Of a stretch of 46,698 nucleotides of DNA, positions 8,238 through 17,013 are shown in pieces. The first letter of the stretch is position 1; each line of letters starts with the position of its first letter. Source of the DNA: Acidobacteriota bacterium (lineage in GTDB: Bacteria; Acidobacteriota; DATKUA01; JAFGBY01); the NCBI GenBank assembly GCA_016932915.1, contig JAFGBY010000096.1, positions 1 to 46,698 on the forward strand, given 5' to 3'. The notes beneath the pieces were generated by a model. That model worked only from the letters and a program-made list of their open reading frames with translations, was not told the DNA's origin and did not search any database. The translations under genes were made by a program, and so were the position numbers.

Positions 8238-9425
8238 TTAACAGTCTATTATAATTATGTCTTCCTGTATTGGTCCCGTGACCTCTACCTTCCCCTCAGG
8301 CGTTATAAACACATCAACCTCGCTGCGTACGCCTATTCTTTCATCCGGCATGTATACCCCTGGTTCGACTGAGTGCAATATGCCTGGGACAATCTTTCTC
8401 TCATCCTTGGTTTCGAGGTTGTCTATATGAACGGCGTTTCCGTGCACTTCCCTGCCGATACTGTGCCCGGTTCTATGCACGAAGAACTGGTCAAATCCTT
8501 TGCCTTTTATATAATCGCGGCAGGCTTTATCAACTTCCCAGCCACCACATTCCTTGCCGGATTCGATTTTGTTTCTTTCGAATTCTATCGCGGCGTCTCT
8601 TCCGCCTTTTACGACTTCCCAGACTTCCTGGTAACGAGCCGGGATATCCTTACCAGCGTAACCCATCCAGGTTACGTCATAGTAGATACCGTCCGGGTCG
8701 TCCACCCTTGCCCAGAGATCAATAAGGACTATATCGCCTTTCTTGATTTCAACAGCGACCGCTGGTGTTGGATCGAAATGCGGGTCGGCTGCATGCTCAT
8801 TAACACCGACTATCGGGGGCATCTCATCACATGTCAGGCCATTCTCACCGAATTTTTTATCAATATACTGCTGAATATCATATTCAGTAATCTTTTTCCC
8901 CTCGCGCAGGCATCTGCCGATTTCCGCAAATGCTTCATCTTTAATTCTATGGATAATCTCGCCCGCTTTTTTATGGAGTTTGTATCCTTTTTCATCAACC
9001 ATCCCCTCGAACTGCTGGATCAGGTCTGCAGAAGATACTACTTCCACTCCTGTTGATTTGATCAATTCGACCGTTCCAGCATCCACCGTTGAAACATACG
9101 GGATGTTGTTCATCGGGCTGTACTGCATAGCTATTTTTTTAGCCTTACCAACTACATCTTTTAATAATGCATGCCGTTTTTCCCATTCAAGGTAGAAATT
9201 TTTCTTACCCGGAAGGCTATCCAGTTTTGTCGGTTCTACGGTGCTTACAATTTTCTGCGGTTCACCATCAGCGGGAATATAATAATACCAACGTCTTGAT
9301 GTATGTTTATGTTCATCAAGACCCAGAATCCTGTAGCTTATAACTTCTCTATTAGCGAAATCAAAAAGCAGCCATCCATCGAGGCCTGCTTCTTTAATAG
9401 CGGATTGTATTGCTTTTAAGTCCAT
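8238..9425 (-). CDS. M24-family metallopeptidase (Xaa-Pro aminopeptidase-like)
   Basis: This 395-residue protein has a creatinase-like N-terminal domain (about 1-145) and a pita-bread catalytic domain. The five expected metal ligands can be placed: Asp236 (VLIDLWAR), Asp250 (YYDVTW), His321 (HRTGHSIG), Glu354 (HSVEPGVY) and Glu369 (VRSEVDVF). HFDPTPA before the first aspartate also fits the family. It probably removes N-terminal residues, perhaps before proline, in the cytoplasm. An AAGGAG ribosome site precedes the ATG. It is the first gene of the minus-strand run that continues into the Na+ symporter, so uptake plus peptide breakdown is a reasonable reading. Confidence 0.9.
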   Translation of the reverse strand: MDLKAIQSAIKEAGLDGWLLFDFANREVISYRILGLDEHKHTSRRWYYYIPADGEPQKIVSTVEPTKLDSLPGKKNFYLEWEKRHALLKDVVGKAKKIAMQYSPMNNIPYVSTVDAGTVELIKSTGVEVVSSADLIQQFEGMVDEKGYKLHKKAGEIIHRIKDEAFAEIGRCLREGKKITEYDIQQYIDKKFGENGLTCDEMPPIVGVNEHAADPHFDPTPAVAVEIKKGDIVLIDLWARVDDPDGIYYDVTWMGYAGKDIPARYQEVWEVVKGGRDAAIEFERNKIESGKECGGWEVDKACRDYIKGKGFDQFFVHRTGHSIGREVHGNAVHIDNLETKDERKIVPGILHSVEPGVYMPDERIGVRSEVDVFITPEGKVEVTGPIQEDIIIIDC

Positions 9426-9578
9426 TCCTGACTCCTTATTAAGAATATAAAATTGGCTTCATGATGCAGATGATAATAGCATACCGGTATCGGCTTTTCA
9501 AACTATCTCATTGTGAGGAATATTTATAATTAGATGGTTTTAAATTGATTCTGATGATGATGTCATTATATTAAATTT

Positions 9579-9610
9579 GAAATCCTGAACTGTAAACAAT
9601 CCAGGATTTC
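9579..9610 (-). terminator. Hairpin after the HExxH gene, possible terminator
   Basis: A perfect 9-bp stem (9579-9587 with 9602-9610, GAAATCCTG/CAGGATTTC) and a 14-base loop lie just past the stop of the minus-strand gene at 9637. The following bases are AT-rich but not a clean T run, so intrinsic termination is only possible. The rest of 9426-9636 holds no gene. Confidence 0.35.
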
Positions 9611-9636
9611 TATGTGGCATTTTGTTAATAATCAGT

Positions 9637-10968
9637 TTATTTTAGTTTTACTATATAGGTTTTTCCATCCTGCGTGATATCGACATTGTTTAATTCCAGT
9701 TTCAAGGAATCAGTTGTTATCTTTAAGTTTGTATTCTGTTGTTCAAATGTTGGTTGTTTCTTGCCTAAATTAAACTCAGCTTTTGTGATTCCATAATACA
9801 GTGGGTGTTTATCTGTCCCTGTTGTAATTCCGGATGTGTTCAGCATCTCCAGGTTGCTGTTCTTATTTCCAAGTTTAAGGAACCTTTTATGGATTATCCG
9901 TTTTTTATCCACTGATATGATATTCATTGGATCAAAACCTTTAGGGAATAGGGGATTTGCAGAAGAATCGACGATAATTTTATATTCATCCGGATCTTCG
10001 AATGATTTCAGATAACTCTTTATTTCAGTATTAATTTTTACGATCTGATTTTTCGTTAATTCTGTATATTCCTTTTTAACGCTTTCAGGTATTGCGTTAG
10101 AGGATTTATGATTTTTCAGGAATGCAGATATTAACTGATCGGGATAACTCCCTTCTATACAATCCAGTTTTTTTAAACCATCGGGATTGTATTTATGCCA
10201 TAATGAGATAAGAAGATAACCGGTAGTGTATGCCCGTTTTCTGGTTTCCGTCGGTTCGAATGAAGGAACGTCATCCGTTTGGATTAGTGGATTATTTGTA
10301 GCTATGTGTTCAATATAAGTAGCCGAGCCCTCAACTAGTTCCACCCGGCGTTCATAATTCGAGAATTCTGGAGAGATTGATTCATACCTCTGTGAACGAA
10401 GATCGATCGCCTGTCTCAACCAATCGAGGGATTCCTTTTTGCCTTTGGCTTTAAATGCTTTAACAAGGGCGTAAAGTTCCATCTTGCGAAGAAGAATATT
10501 TTCCTCTTCTCTGTATGGATACATAAACAGTACCGCTTCGTTCGTTCCCCATCCCGGATACTTCTCGGCTTGGTATACGTGGAATTTCTCATGAAGAATC
10601 AAACCGGCATTTTTGAGGATATAATCTTTTTCCATGGATAAATCTCTAAGCATCACCACAGCTATACTGATATCATTCAATTTAATTGAGGTATTTGCCC
10701 TTACCGCTGGATATAACCCTGTGTATACCATCCAGGTTTCGTTCTCATGTTCCATAAAATCCTTCGGTGGGTTCGGATGATTAACCAGGTAAGTATTCGT
10801 GCCATCGAAAACAACTAAAGGTATTGATTGAGGGTCGAATCCATCCCACAGGTTTTTATGAGAAAGCAATTTTTCCTGTTCTACGATTTTATGAACAACA
10901 TCGTAATCCGCTGATACGAATACAACAAATATAATTAACAATAAATGTGTTAAAGTTTGAATTTTCAA
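9637..10968 (-). CDS. Secreted HExxH protein, putative zinc metallopeptidase
   Basis: I do not recognise the family. The frame has no ATG near its start. I chose the TTG at 10968 (443 residues) because AAAGGA sits 6 bases before it; a TTG at 10983 lacks such a site. The N-terminus is a signal peptide ending near FVVFVSA. HEKFHVYQ gives a HExxH zincin motif (His126, Glu127, His130). VELVEGSATYIEH about 80 residues later offers Glu213 or Glu220 as a third ligand, as in gluzincins. KYPGWGTNEA and an arginine-rich helical stretch lie between. The C-terminal ~120 residues look beta-rich. It diverges from the CARDB gene at 11164 across 195 bases. Confidence 0.7.
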   Translation of the reverse strand: MKIQTLTHLLLIIFVVFVSADYDVVHKIVEQEKLLSHKNLWDGFDPQSIPLVVFDGTNTYLVNHPNPPKDFMEHENETWMVYTGLYPAVRANTSIKLNDISIAVVMLRDLSMEKDYILKNAGLILHEKFHVYQAEKYPGWGTNEAVLFMYPYREEENILLRKMELYALVKAFKAKGKKESLDWLRQAIDLRSQRYESISPEFSNYERRVELVEGSATYIEHIATNNPLIQTDDVPSFEPTETRKRAYTTGYLLISLWHKYNPDGLKKLDCIEGSYPDQLISAFLKNHKSSNAIPESVKKEYTELTKNQIVKINTEIKSYLKSFEDPDEYKIIVDSSANPLFPKGFDPMNIISVDKKRIIHKRFLKLGNKNSNLEMLNTSGITTGTDKHPLYYGITKAEFNLGKKQPTFEQQNTNLKITTDSLKLELNNVDITQDGKTYIVKLK

Positions 10969-11163
10969 GATTAATCCTTTCAACTTGTTTGCTTTTTAAA
11001 CGAAAGAATTTGTAAATGGTTCAATGTGTGAAAATTACGAGTGTTGGATATCTCATAATTATCTTTACAATGAATGAAATGTAATATACTTAACATTAAT
11101 AACTATTTTTTGTGATAGAAAAAAAGCAGCCAATTTATACAAATAAGTTTTGGGAGGAGAGAA

Positions 11164-12828
11164 ATGAGAAACATGAAGAGATGTATAGTGCTATCTACTG
11201 TAATCCTGATACTGTTGAGTAGTTCTTTATTTGCAGCAAGCTGGATTAAAGTAATGGCGCCGAGGAAAAATGATACGACTGGTAAAACAGGAGAGACTTT
11301 TACTTTTCGATTTGGTTCGGAGATTGTCAGGAACGCAAAGAGCTTTCTGATAGTTGGTGGAATAGAGGGAGAATCTAAACTTTATTATAATAAGGTGTTA
11401 CCAACCTGGCCTGGGAGTGTTGACAATTACCCTCAATTTGATTGGACACCTCAAAATGCAGGTACATATACAGTATACTTCGAATCTGATCCTAATAATG
11501 CACAAGGCTTGAAGGAAAAAGTAACGCTTGTAGTTACTATTACTGGTGGAACTACTGCACCGGGTAAATCTATTGGTATGCAGATGGCTAATGCTGATAT
11601 GTCGCTTGATGATGTTATCGTGAAACCGGATGTAATTGCAAAGGGAAGCAAAGTTACTGTCGAGTTTAAAATTTTAAACGTAGGTAATGTGCAAATTAAT
11701 CCACCGATTGAGGTGAAACTGGAAGAGAATGGAACCGAGAGATGCAGTGTATCCAGTCAAAACTTTCTTCCTGTTGGAGGTGTCGGCGGTTCTCTGAAAT
11801 GTTCTTTTATTGCTGATCATGTCGGTGATTATTACCTCATTGCGAAACTTAATCCTGATAAAAAAGTATTCGAAAACAATTATCTTAATAATGAAAAAAA
11901 AGTTCAGTTTAAGGTTTATGAGAATGCAGCTATCAATATCTCACCCAATCAGGTGACGTCTTTCCAGGGGAACTCTCTCCAGGGTGATATGCTGGCTGAT
12001 CATAAGGTTGAGGTTTATGACTGGAATTTCCTGGATAATCAGGGTAAACCGATAACGACATTCAGCCTGAATGACACAAAAACAGTATTAAAATTCAGGC
12101 TCATCAATAGAGGTAAGGATAAATATAACGGTATGATTACCTCCGTGGAATTTTTTATGGATGATGCTCCTGATTTAAAATCCTTTGAAATCAAAGCTCA
12201 AAAACCGGTCACAAACCTTAGTAAAAGGCCTGCTGAGTTCATCGTCCCCAATATTTTAGTCAAGGATATACTTTCAAGGAATGCGGATAACCATTTCGGA
12301 CAGAGGATTAAAATTAAGATCCATATTACTCCAGGATTTCCGGTTAGTAGCCAGGCACAGAAGTACAACTGGCAATTACCTGATTTGACTATCATTCCTA
12401 AATCATTTGAGGTGAAGTGTTCTCCTCAGAGGTATATTAAAATTACTTATGAGGTTGAAAGCAAACATTACTCAATCCCAAGTGGTGAAAAAGTTGAGGT
12501 TGAATATTATTATGTTGATTGGCCTGAATTAGGATCGAAAAACGATATATATTTAAAACGTGAATTCAATGGACCATTCTCAAAGTTGACATTTGAGACT
12601 CCAAAAATAACAAAGACTATGTATCACGCGCCAGTACCGCATACGCTTTTCTGCCAGGCAGTTGATCCCAGGAATAAAATAAAGGAATTAAATGAAGATA
12701 ATAATGTTAATTGCGTTTATGGTAATTACTCTCTTTCCAGAGAAGAAAAATGCCTGGAAAGGACAGGCAATTTTGATCCTAAAGATATCTGGAGTTACGA
12801 TGGCTTAAAAGATAAATTTGGTAAATAA
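11164..12828 (+). CDS. Exported CARDB-domain protein
   Basis: This 554-residue protein has a signal peptide (VILILLSSSLFA-A, cut near residue 24) and is built of beta-rich modules. Residues about 25-130 look like an immunoglobulin-like domain ending in GTYTVYFES. Residues about 145-255 match CARDB (VKPDVIAKGSKVTVEFKILN, then FENNYLNNEKKVQFKV). A second CARDB-like unit at about 400-525 (LPDLTIIPKSFEV, then LNEDNNVNCVYG) repeats the closing asparagine-rich turn. GGGAGGAGAG before the ATG is one of the strongest ribosome sites in the window. It is followed directly by a terminator hairpin, so it is probably monocistronic. A structural or adhesive cell-surface role is likely but unproven. Confidence 0.75.
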   Translation: MRNMKRCIVLSTVILILLSSSLFAASWIKVMAPRKNDTTGKTGETFTFRFGSEIVRNAKSFLIVGGIEGESKLYYNKVLPTWPGSVDNYPQFDWTPQNAGTYTVYFESDPNNAQGLKEKVTLVVTITGGTTAPGKSIGMQMANADMSLDDVIVKPDVIAKGSKVTVEFKILNVGNVQINPPIEVKLEENGTERCSVSSQNFLPVGGVGGSLKCSFIADHVGDYYLIAKLNPDKKVFENNYLNNEKKVQFKVYENAAINISPNQVTSFQGNSLQGDMLADHKVEVYDWNFLDNQGKPITTFSLNDTKTVLKFRLINRGKDKYNGMITSVEFFMDDAPDLKSFEIKAQKPVTNLSKRPAEFIVPNILVKDILSRNADNHFGQRIKIKIHITPGFPVSSQAQKYNWQLPDLTIIPKSFEVKCSPQRYIKITYEVESKHYSIPSGEKVEVEYYYVDWPELGSKNDIYLKREFNGPFSKLTFETPKITKTMYHAPVPHTLFCQAVDPRNKIKELNEDNNVNCVYGNYSLSREEKCLERTGNFDPKDIWSYDGLKDKFGK

Positions 12829-12842
12829 AACCTGTAATCTGG

Positions 12843-12872
12843 CTGCGGATAATTTTGTCCGCAGTCAGTTTT
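12843..12872 (+). terminator. Intrinsic terminator between convergent genes
   Basis: CTGCGGA (12843-12849) pairs perfectly with TCCGCAG (12858-12864) around an 8-base loop, and a T-rich stretch (TCAGTTTTT) follows. It closes the plus-strand CARDB gene. The hairpin also sits immediately after the stop codon of the convergent KamA-like gene. Confidence 0.65.
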
Positions 12873-14019
12873 TATATTCTGATACCCTATTCTGTAAAGC
12901 TATATCATCCCGATAATAGTTATCAAGATCATCTAACCATGCTGCTTCATCATTGAGAGGTTTGACCATAATCTTTCCGATTAGTTCTCGTTCTTTTGCC
13001 TGATGATACTGAAGGATGATGTTTCCGTCTCGGCGCCCGATGATCTCAATTTTTCCTGTACGATGTGACATTGCATAACGGAAAGATTTGGATGGCCCAT
13101 CCAGATTTCTCTTCACATTTTTGATAAGAGGAATAGATTCAGCAAATGGTATCTGGAAATGATGCTTAACTCCCTTTACCGGCCTGCATTGGAAAAGATA
13201 ATAAGGTACGATGCCGACGCTCCTGAGTTTGGTCATCAGTGATATGAGAGTATTCTCATTGTCGTTTACACCCCGCATCAATACAGCCTGGTTATTGATA
13301 ACAATACCTGCCTCCCTTAGCACTTTTATCGCTTCTTTTGCTTCAGTGGTTATTTCTTTTGGGTGATTGAAGTGGCTTATAATGTAGATCATTTTTTTTC
13401 GTGCTGTAACTTTCTGAAGAAGGTTTATCAGCCTGTCATCCAGAAGGATTCTCTGTGGAAGCGCTGCCAGGATTCGTGTCCCTATCCGGATATAGCTTAG
13501 ATGTGGAATATTGATAAGTTCTGAAAGCATTTTTTCGAGAATGTCTGTTGGGAGAGCAAAAGGATCACCGCCGCTGATGAGTACATTACGGATTTCCGGA
13601 TGTTCTTTGACGTAATCAGCTGAATCTTCAAAATGTGTGATAATTTCGTTATCAGTGAGCCCAACCATTCTTTTTCTGAAACAAAAACGACAATATGCAG
13701 TGCAGCGATGTGTAGAGAGTATAAGGGCTGTTTCTTTATATTTATGTTGCAGACCCATAAATTTTGTGTTTTCTTTTTCCCCGCTAGTGTCATAAGAGCC
13801 ATCGGTCGAAAGTTCGAATATGGAAGGAATCATCATTTTTTTTAAAGGATCCTCTGGATCAGACCAGTCTATCAGTTTTGCGTAATATTCAGTAATCCTC
13901 ATCGGATGGATTTTTAACAACTCTCGAAGTCTTTCTTCTTCAGCCGTTGAGATCGTGCCGAATTTTTTTAATTCCTCCACGGTTGTGATACTTTTATCTA
14001 ATAATTTTTGCCAATTCAT
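12865..14019 (-). CDS. KamA-family radical SAM protein (lysine 2,3-aminomutase-like)
   Basis: The radical SAM cluster motif CTAYCRFC (Cys106, Cys110, Cys113) is followed by FRKR. Upstream are DPLKKMMIPS and HKYKETALI, which are specific for the KamA/EpmB group. ISGGDPFALP (about 149-158), RIGTRI and VNNQAVLMRGVNDN complete the barrel signature. A lysine in SHRTGKIEI (about 320) is in the right area to bind pyridoxal phosphate. KamA enzymes move an amino group on lysine, and EpmB acts on a lysine of elongation factor P. At 384 residues the protein is shorter than clostridial KamA, and no efp, epmA or lysine-fermentation gene is near, so the substrate is unknown. An AGGTAGG ribosome site precedes the ATG. 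Confidence 0.85.
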   Translation of the reverse strand: MNWQKLLDKSITTVEELKKFGTISTAEEERLRELLKIHPMRITEYYAKLIDWSDPEDPLKKMMIPSIFELSTDGSYDTSGEKENTKFMGLQHKYKETALILSTHRCTAYCRFCFRKRMVGLTDNEIITHFEDSADYVKEHPEIRNVLISGGDPFALPTDILEKMLSELINIPHLSYIRIGTRILAALPQRILLDDRLINLLQKVTARKKMIYIISHFNHPKEITTEAKEAIKVLREAGIVINNQAVLMRGVNDNENTLISLMTKLRSVGIVPYYLFQCRPVKGVKHHFQIPFAESIPLIKNVKRNLDGPSKSFRYAMSHRTGKIEIIGRRDGNIILQYHQAKERELIGKIMVKPLNDEAAWLDDLDNYYRDDIALQNRVSEYKN

Positions 14020-14316
14020 GGCGAACCTACCTTTACACAGTTTTATAATGTTTTAATGCAATATTTAATTTAGTAATCAATTCGTAAAAGAATTAATCAT
14101 TTGGCTGCGTCAGGAATTTACATTGTTCATGTATTGATTAATAAATAAATACGCAGCTAGAATTACATTGTGAATTACATTATAGCACAAAAAGTTATTT
14201 TGAAAAAGTGATTCAGGAAGGAGTTAGAATTTTTTCTGTTAGTTTTAATTAGAAAACCAGTAAAGGTTGTTAAAGCTATGAAAATCAAAAAATGAAGGGG
14301 AGTTGATGTGAAATTC
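14020..14316. other. Gene-free AT-rich interval with short repeats
   Basis: No open frame or RNA gene is evident. The interval contains a 7-bp inverted repeat GCTGCGT/ACGCAGC (14104-14110 and 14151-14157). It also has three near copies of GAATTACATT beginning near 14113, 14160 and 14172. The part next to 14019 should hold the KamA-like gene's minus-strand promoter, but no convincing -35/-10 pair stands out. Confidence 0.5.
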
Positions 14317-15063
14317 TTATTGGTGAGGTTTTTGTGCGATTGTGATTAATGAGACTCCGAATGGGAGATTAATACCAGTTAATAAATATTTCTCTGAGGC
14401 GAAAATATTCTTGAACAGGGAATTCGTCAATTTTCCAACTTTAGGGAGGTAATACTCAGTTTGTTCTTTTCTGAATATCTTCTCATAAAACCTGCGCGCA
14501 GCCGCCAGGGGAAAGAGGAAAAAATTATAATAGCTCAGTTTTTTAATCGTAAACCCGGAAGATAATAATATTTTTTTAAGAGATTTCCGCGTGTATCTTC
14601 TTTTATGCCAGTTGACGTCATCAAATGAACTCCACAAAAACTCATATGCCGGTACGGTGAGCACGATGTATCCGCCAGGTTTAAGAACCCTGAAAACTTC
14701 ATTTAATCCTTTTTGGTCATCTTCGAGATGTTCAACAATATCAAAACCAAAGACAAAATCGAAACTACTGTCAATTGTTGGCAGAAATTGAGCATCGGCG
14801 CTAATAAGATTTTTTAGCTTACGCTGGCTGCAGAAAATCAGGGCATCGTGTGAAAAATCAAGAGACACGATTTCACCTTTATCTTTGAAAGTCTCACTTA
14901 GTATCCCGGTGCCGCACCCGATGTTTAATATCTTCAGATTTCCCCTTTTTCCAGACATCTCAATAAGGGGGTCAATGAGATGCTTCAGGATTTCTTTCCT
15001 GGCGGTATACCACCAGTAGGTCTGCTCATGTTCAAATGTTATCTGGTAAGAATGTTGTTCCAT
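14317..15063 (-). CDS. Class I SAM-dependent methyltransferase
   Basis: This 248-residue protein has a Rossmann-like methyltransferase fold. Motif I is LNIGCGTGILSETF (about 46-59), the acidic motif II region is IVSLDFSHDAL, and FDFVFGFDIVEHLEDD (about 101-116) with VLKPGGYIVLTVPAYEFLW matches the Methyltransf_11/UbiE-like group. The C-terminal ~70 residues contain hydrophobic and basic segments that may touch the membrane. It is 10 bases downstream of a family 2 glycosyltransferase on the same strand. The pair may modify a polyprenyl-linked or surface glycan, but the substrate is not readable. Confidence 0.85.
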   Translation of the reverse strand: MEQHSYQITFEHEQTYWWYTARKEILKHLIDPLIEMSGKRGNLKILNIGCGTGILSETFKDKGEIVSLDFSHDALIFCSQRKLKNLISADAQFLPTIDSSFDFVFGFDIVEHLEDDQKGLNEVFRVLKPGGYIVLTVPAYEFLWSSFDDVNWHKRRYTRKSLKKILLSSGFTIKKLSYYNFFLFPLAAARRFYEKIFRKEQTEYYLPKVGKLTNSLFKNIFASEKYLLTGINLPFGVSLITIAQKPHQ

Positions 15064-15073
15064 CTTGACCGTT

Positions 15074-15826
15074 TTATGCGGTAAGTTCTTTTCTGCGTTG
15101 TTTGATGGATTTTCTTTCCCGTCTGGCGAATGCTATTAGAGATTTATAATATCTTATGCTATCTCGTAATACTTTTACGGTTGTCTTCTTTTCTTCATTT
15201 CGCAGGTATAAAACAGGCACCTGGAAGAAGGTCAACCCGGAAAGATGTGACCAGGCAACAAGCTCTGTGCTCCAGAACCAGTGTGTATCCCTGCATTTTT
15301 CAAGTATCGGTAGTATAGTTACTTTTTTAAAGAATTTATACCCTGTTTCAGTGTCGTTGAGATATTTAACACCAATCTTTAATTTCACCATTTGGAGATA
15401 AACCCAGTGAGTTAGATACCTGAAAGCTCCGGAGAGTTTAACCTTATAAATTCTCATACCAATGACAATATCATGGCCTTCACGAACCCGGTCGACACAG
15501 TAGGGTATGTAAACGGGAGATACTTCAAGGTCGACATCTATATAGCCCACTATTTCCGCTTTTGCATTTTTTATACCAGTTGTAACAGCTCCACCTCTTC
15601 CTGTATTTTTTTCATGAAAGACATATCGGCACTGTGGATATTCTTTGACCAGATCTTTTATTATTTTCCTTGTTTTATCGGAACTCTGGTCATCCACCAT
15701 GATAATTTCGTATGTGAGTCTTGAGAGGTCGAGTGTTGTAATAATATCCCTGATACTCTTACGAAGGTGTGAATCTTCATTATAACATGCTAATATTAAG
15801 GAGAAATCAGGTTTGTTGTTAGGCAT
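15074..15826 (-). CDS. Glycosyltransferase family 2 (dolichyl-phosphate glucosyltransferase-like)
   Basis: This 250-residue GT-A enzyme starts with FSLILACYNEDSHLRKSI, the family's nucleotide-sugar-binding beginning. It then shows IIMVDDQSSDKT (about 41-52), NTGRGGAVTTGIKNA and the metal-binding acidic motif YIDVDLEVSP (about 94-103). The DTETGYKFF and WSTELVAWS segments resemble polyprenyl-phosphate glycosyltransferases. No C-terminal membrane helices are present, so it is probably a peripheral membrane enzyme. It sits upstream of the methyltransferase gene. The acceptor is unknown. Confidence 0.88.
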   Translation of the reverse strand: MPNNKPDFSLILACYNEDSHLRKSIRDIITTLDLSRLTYEIIMVDDQSSDKTRKIIKDLVKEYPQCRYVFHEKNTGRGGAVTTGIKNAKAEIVGYIDVDLEVSPVYIPYCVDRVREGHDIVIGMRIYKVKLSGAFRYLTHWVYLQMVKLKIGVKYLNDTETGYKFFKKVTILPILEKCRDTHWFWSTELVAWSHLSGLTFFQVPVLYLRNEEKKTTVKVLRDSIRYYKSLIAFARRERKSIKQRRKELTA

Positions 15827-15846
15827 CTATTACTCCAGTCGACTTG

Positions 15847-15874
15847 AATTTAACAGAGTGAAAAGTAATGTCAA
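15847..15874 (-). promoter_or_regulatory. Possible promoter of the glycosyltransferase gene
   Basis: On the minus strand a perfect TTGACA (15874-15869) is followed after 16 bases by TAAATT (15852-15847), a four-of-six -10 match. It lies in the divergent interval between the glycosyltransferase and greA. Confidence 0.4.
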
Positions 15875-15926
15875 CTCTTCTAAAAAAACTATTTAAAATT
15901 CACTACAACTCTATTAGAATAATAAC

Positions 15927-16403
15927 ATGAAAAAAGTACTTGAAGAAAAACTGATGAACGAGATTCGAAAGATCGAGCGCGAATTGACAGTAGATTTACC
16001 AAAGGAAATTCATGCTGCAGCTTCGCTCGGTGATTTGAGCGAAAATGCGGAATACCAGGCTGCCCTTGAAAGACAAAGCTATTTGCAGAACAGACTTGGT
16101 TCACTTAAAAAGCAAGCTGCGACGATTGCGCTTATCAGTGAACAGACTATACCTAAGGATAAGGTTGCTCTAGGCTCGACTGTTTATCTGAGGAATCTTG
16201 ATACAGACGAAGAAAAAGTGTTTCATATAGTACTTGGCGATATTGCAGAACCTGAAAGAGGAGAAATATCTCCATCTTCACCAATCGGGAGGGCATTACT
16301 AAATAAAGAATTGGGTGAAGAAATCGAGGTCAGGACTCCCTCAGGTATTGTGGAGTATGAAATCACTAATCTAAAAACAGTTTTTGATAAGATAGACAAA
16401 TAA
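15927..16403 (+). CDS. greA: Transcription elongation factor GreA
   Basis: GreA rescues backtracked RNA polymerase by stimulating transcript cleavage. Its 158 residues are the family length. The N-terminal coiled coil carries the invariant tip GDLSENAEYQAA (about 33-44), with the acidic Asp and Glu that coordinate the polymerase magnesium. The C-terminal FKBP-like domain has PSSPIGRALLNKELGEEIEV (about 113-132), which is diagnostic. It opens the long plus-strand run ending at 28403. GreB is the alternative, but the overall sequence reads as the GreA type. Confidence 0.94.
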   Translation: MKKVLEEKLMNEIRKIERELTVDLPKEIHAAASLGDLSENAEYQAALERQSYLQNRLGSLKKQAATIALISEQTIPKDKVALGSTVYLRNLDTDEEKVFHIVLGDIAEPERGEISPSSPIGRALLNKELGEEIEVRTPSGIVEYEITNLKTVFDKIDK

Positions 16404-16427
16404 CAATTAAATCAATTCTCTCGGACT

Positions 16428-16994
16428 ATGTTTAAAACAAAGTATAGAACTCTGGCGGACGAATTAGAACGTTATATCAAGAGGTACGAGGTACTTCTTG
16501 AAAGGATGTATAACGTCGGAGATATCCTCACCAGTGACGAGATTCAGTGGATGAAGGATTTCCATAATCCTGAACGTCACATTCAGGGTATATACTATCA
16601 GTTGAGACGAGTAGATGATTCATATATTGATATGATACTTCAGAAATTCGATTCATTGAAACGTAAAGAACACGGCTTGAAAAGAGTACAAGCAGTAAGA
16701 GAGAATTATTCACGGCCTGCTGGACAGGGTGGTGAACCCACTGGTGATGGTAACTATATTGAATTTTATGCAAATTCACACAGAGATGTCGATACGTTAG
16801 TGAATGATCTTGTGTTAGCTATTCATAAAAAAACAGGCGGAATCAATCCAAGTACAATGGATAGGTATGTGAAGCAGATCAGAAATCGGGTACAGACTGT
16901 TAAGAATGAAAATGTAGATTCCAGTATAGAAGTAAAGGCTGTGATCAACCGAAGCACAAACCAGATTGAAATAAAGGTTAATAAGAAAAGCTGA
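16428..16994 (+). CDS. Protein of unknown function, 188 residues
   Basis: I do not recognise this protein. There is no signal peptide or membrane segment. The first ~85 residues are strongly helical and charged (ADELERYIKRYEVLLERMYN). A glycine-rich turn follows (PAGQGGEPTGDGN), then a mixed C-terminal part with repeated basic patches (VKQIRNRVQTVKN). The codon pattern and 24-base spacing to greA and 19-base spacing to the next gene support a real gene in the operon. No clear ribosome site precedes the ATG. A cytoplasmic nucleic-acid or protein partner role is possible, but nothing in the sequence decides it. Confidence 0.65.
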   Translation: MFKTKYRTLADELERYIKRYEVLLERMYNVGDILTSDEIQWMKDFHNPERHIQGIYYQLRRVDDSYIDMILQKFDSLKRKEHGLKRVQAVRENYSRPAGQGGEPTGDGNYIEFYANSHRDVDTLVNDLVLAIHKKTGGINPSTMDRYVKQIRNRVQTVKNENVDSSIEVKAVINRSTNQIEIKVNKKS

Positions 16995-17013
16995 GCTCAG
17001 CGTCTCAAATAAT

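Noticed and set aside
8373-9056. Long plus-strand frame of 227 codons
   Set aside because: It is antisense to the M24 peptidase, which has all five metal ligands.
14104-14157. Inverted repeat GCTGCGT/ACGCAGC as a riboswitch or small RNA
   Set aside because: The arms are only 7 bp with a 40-base AT-rich loop, and there is no conserved riboswitch core or T run.
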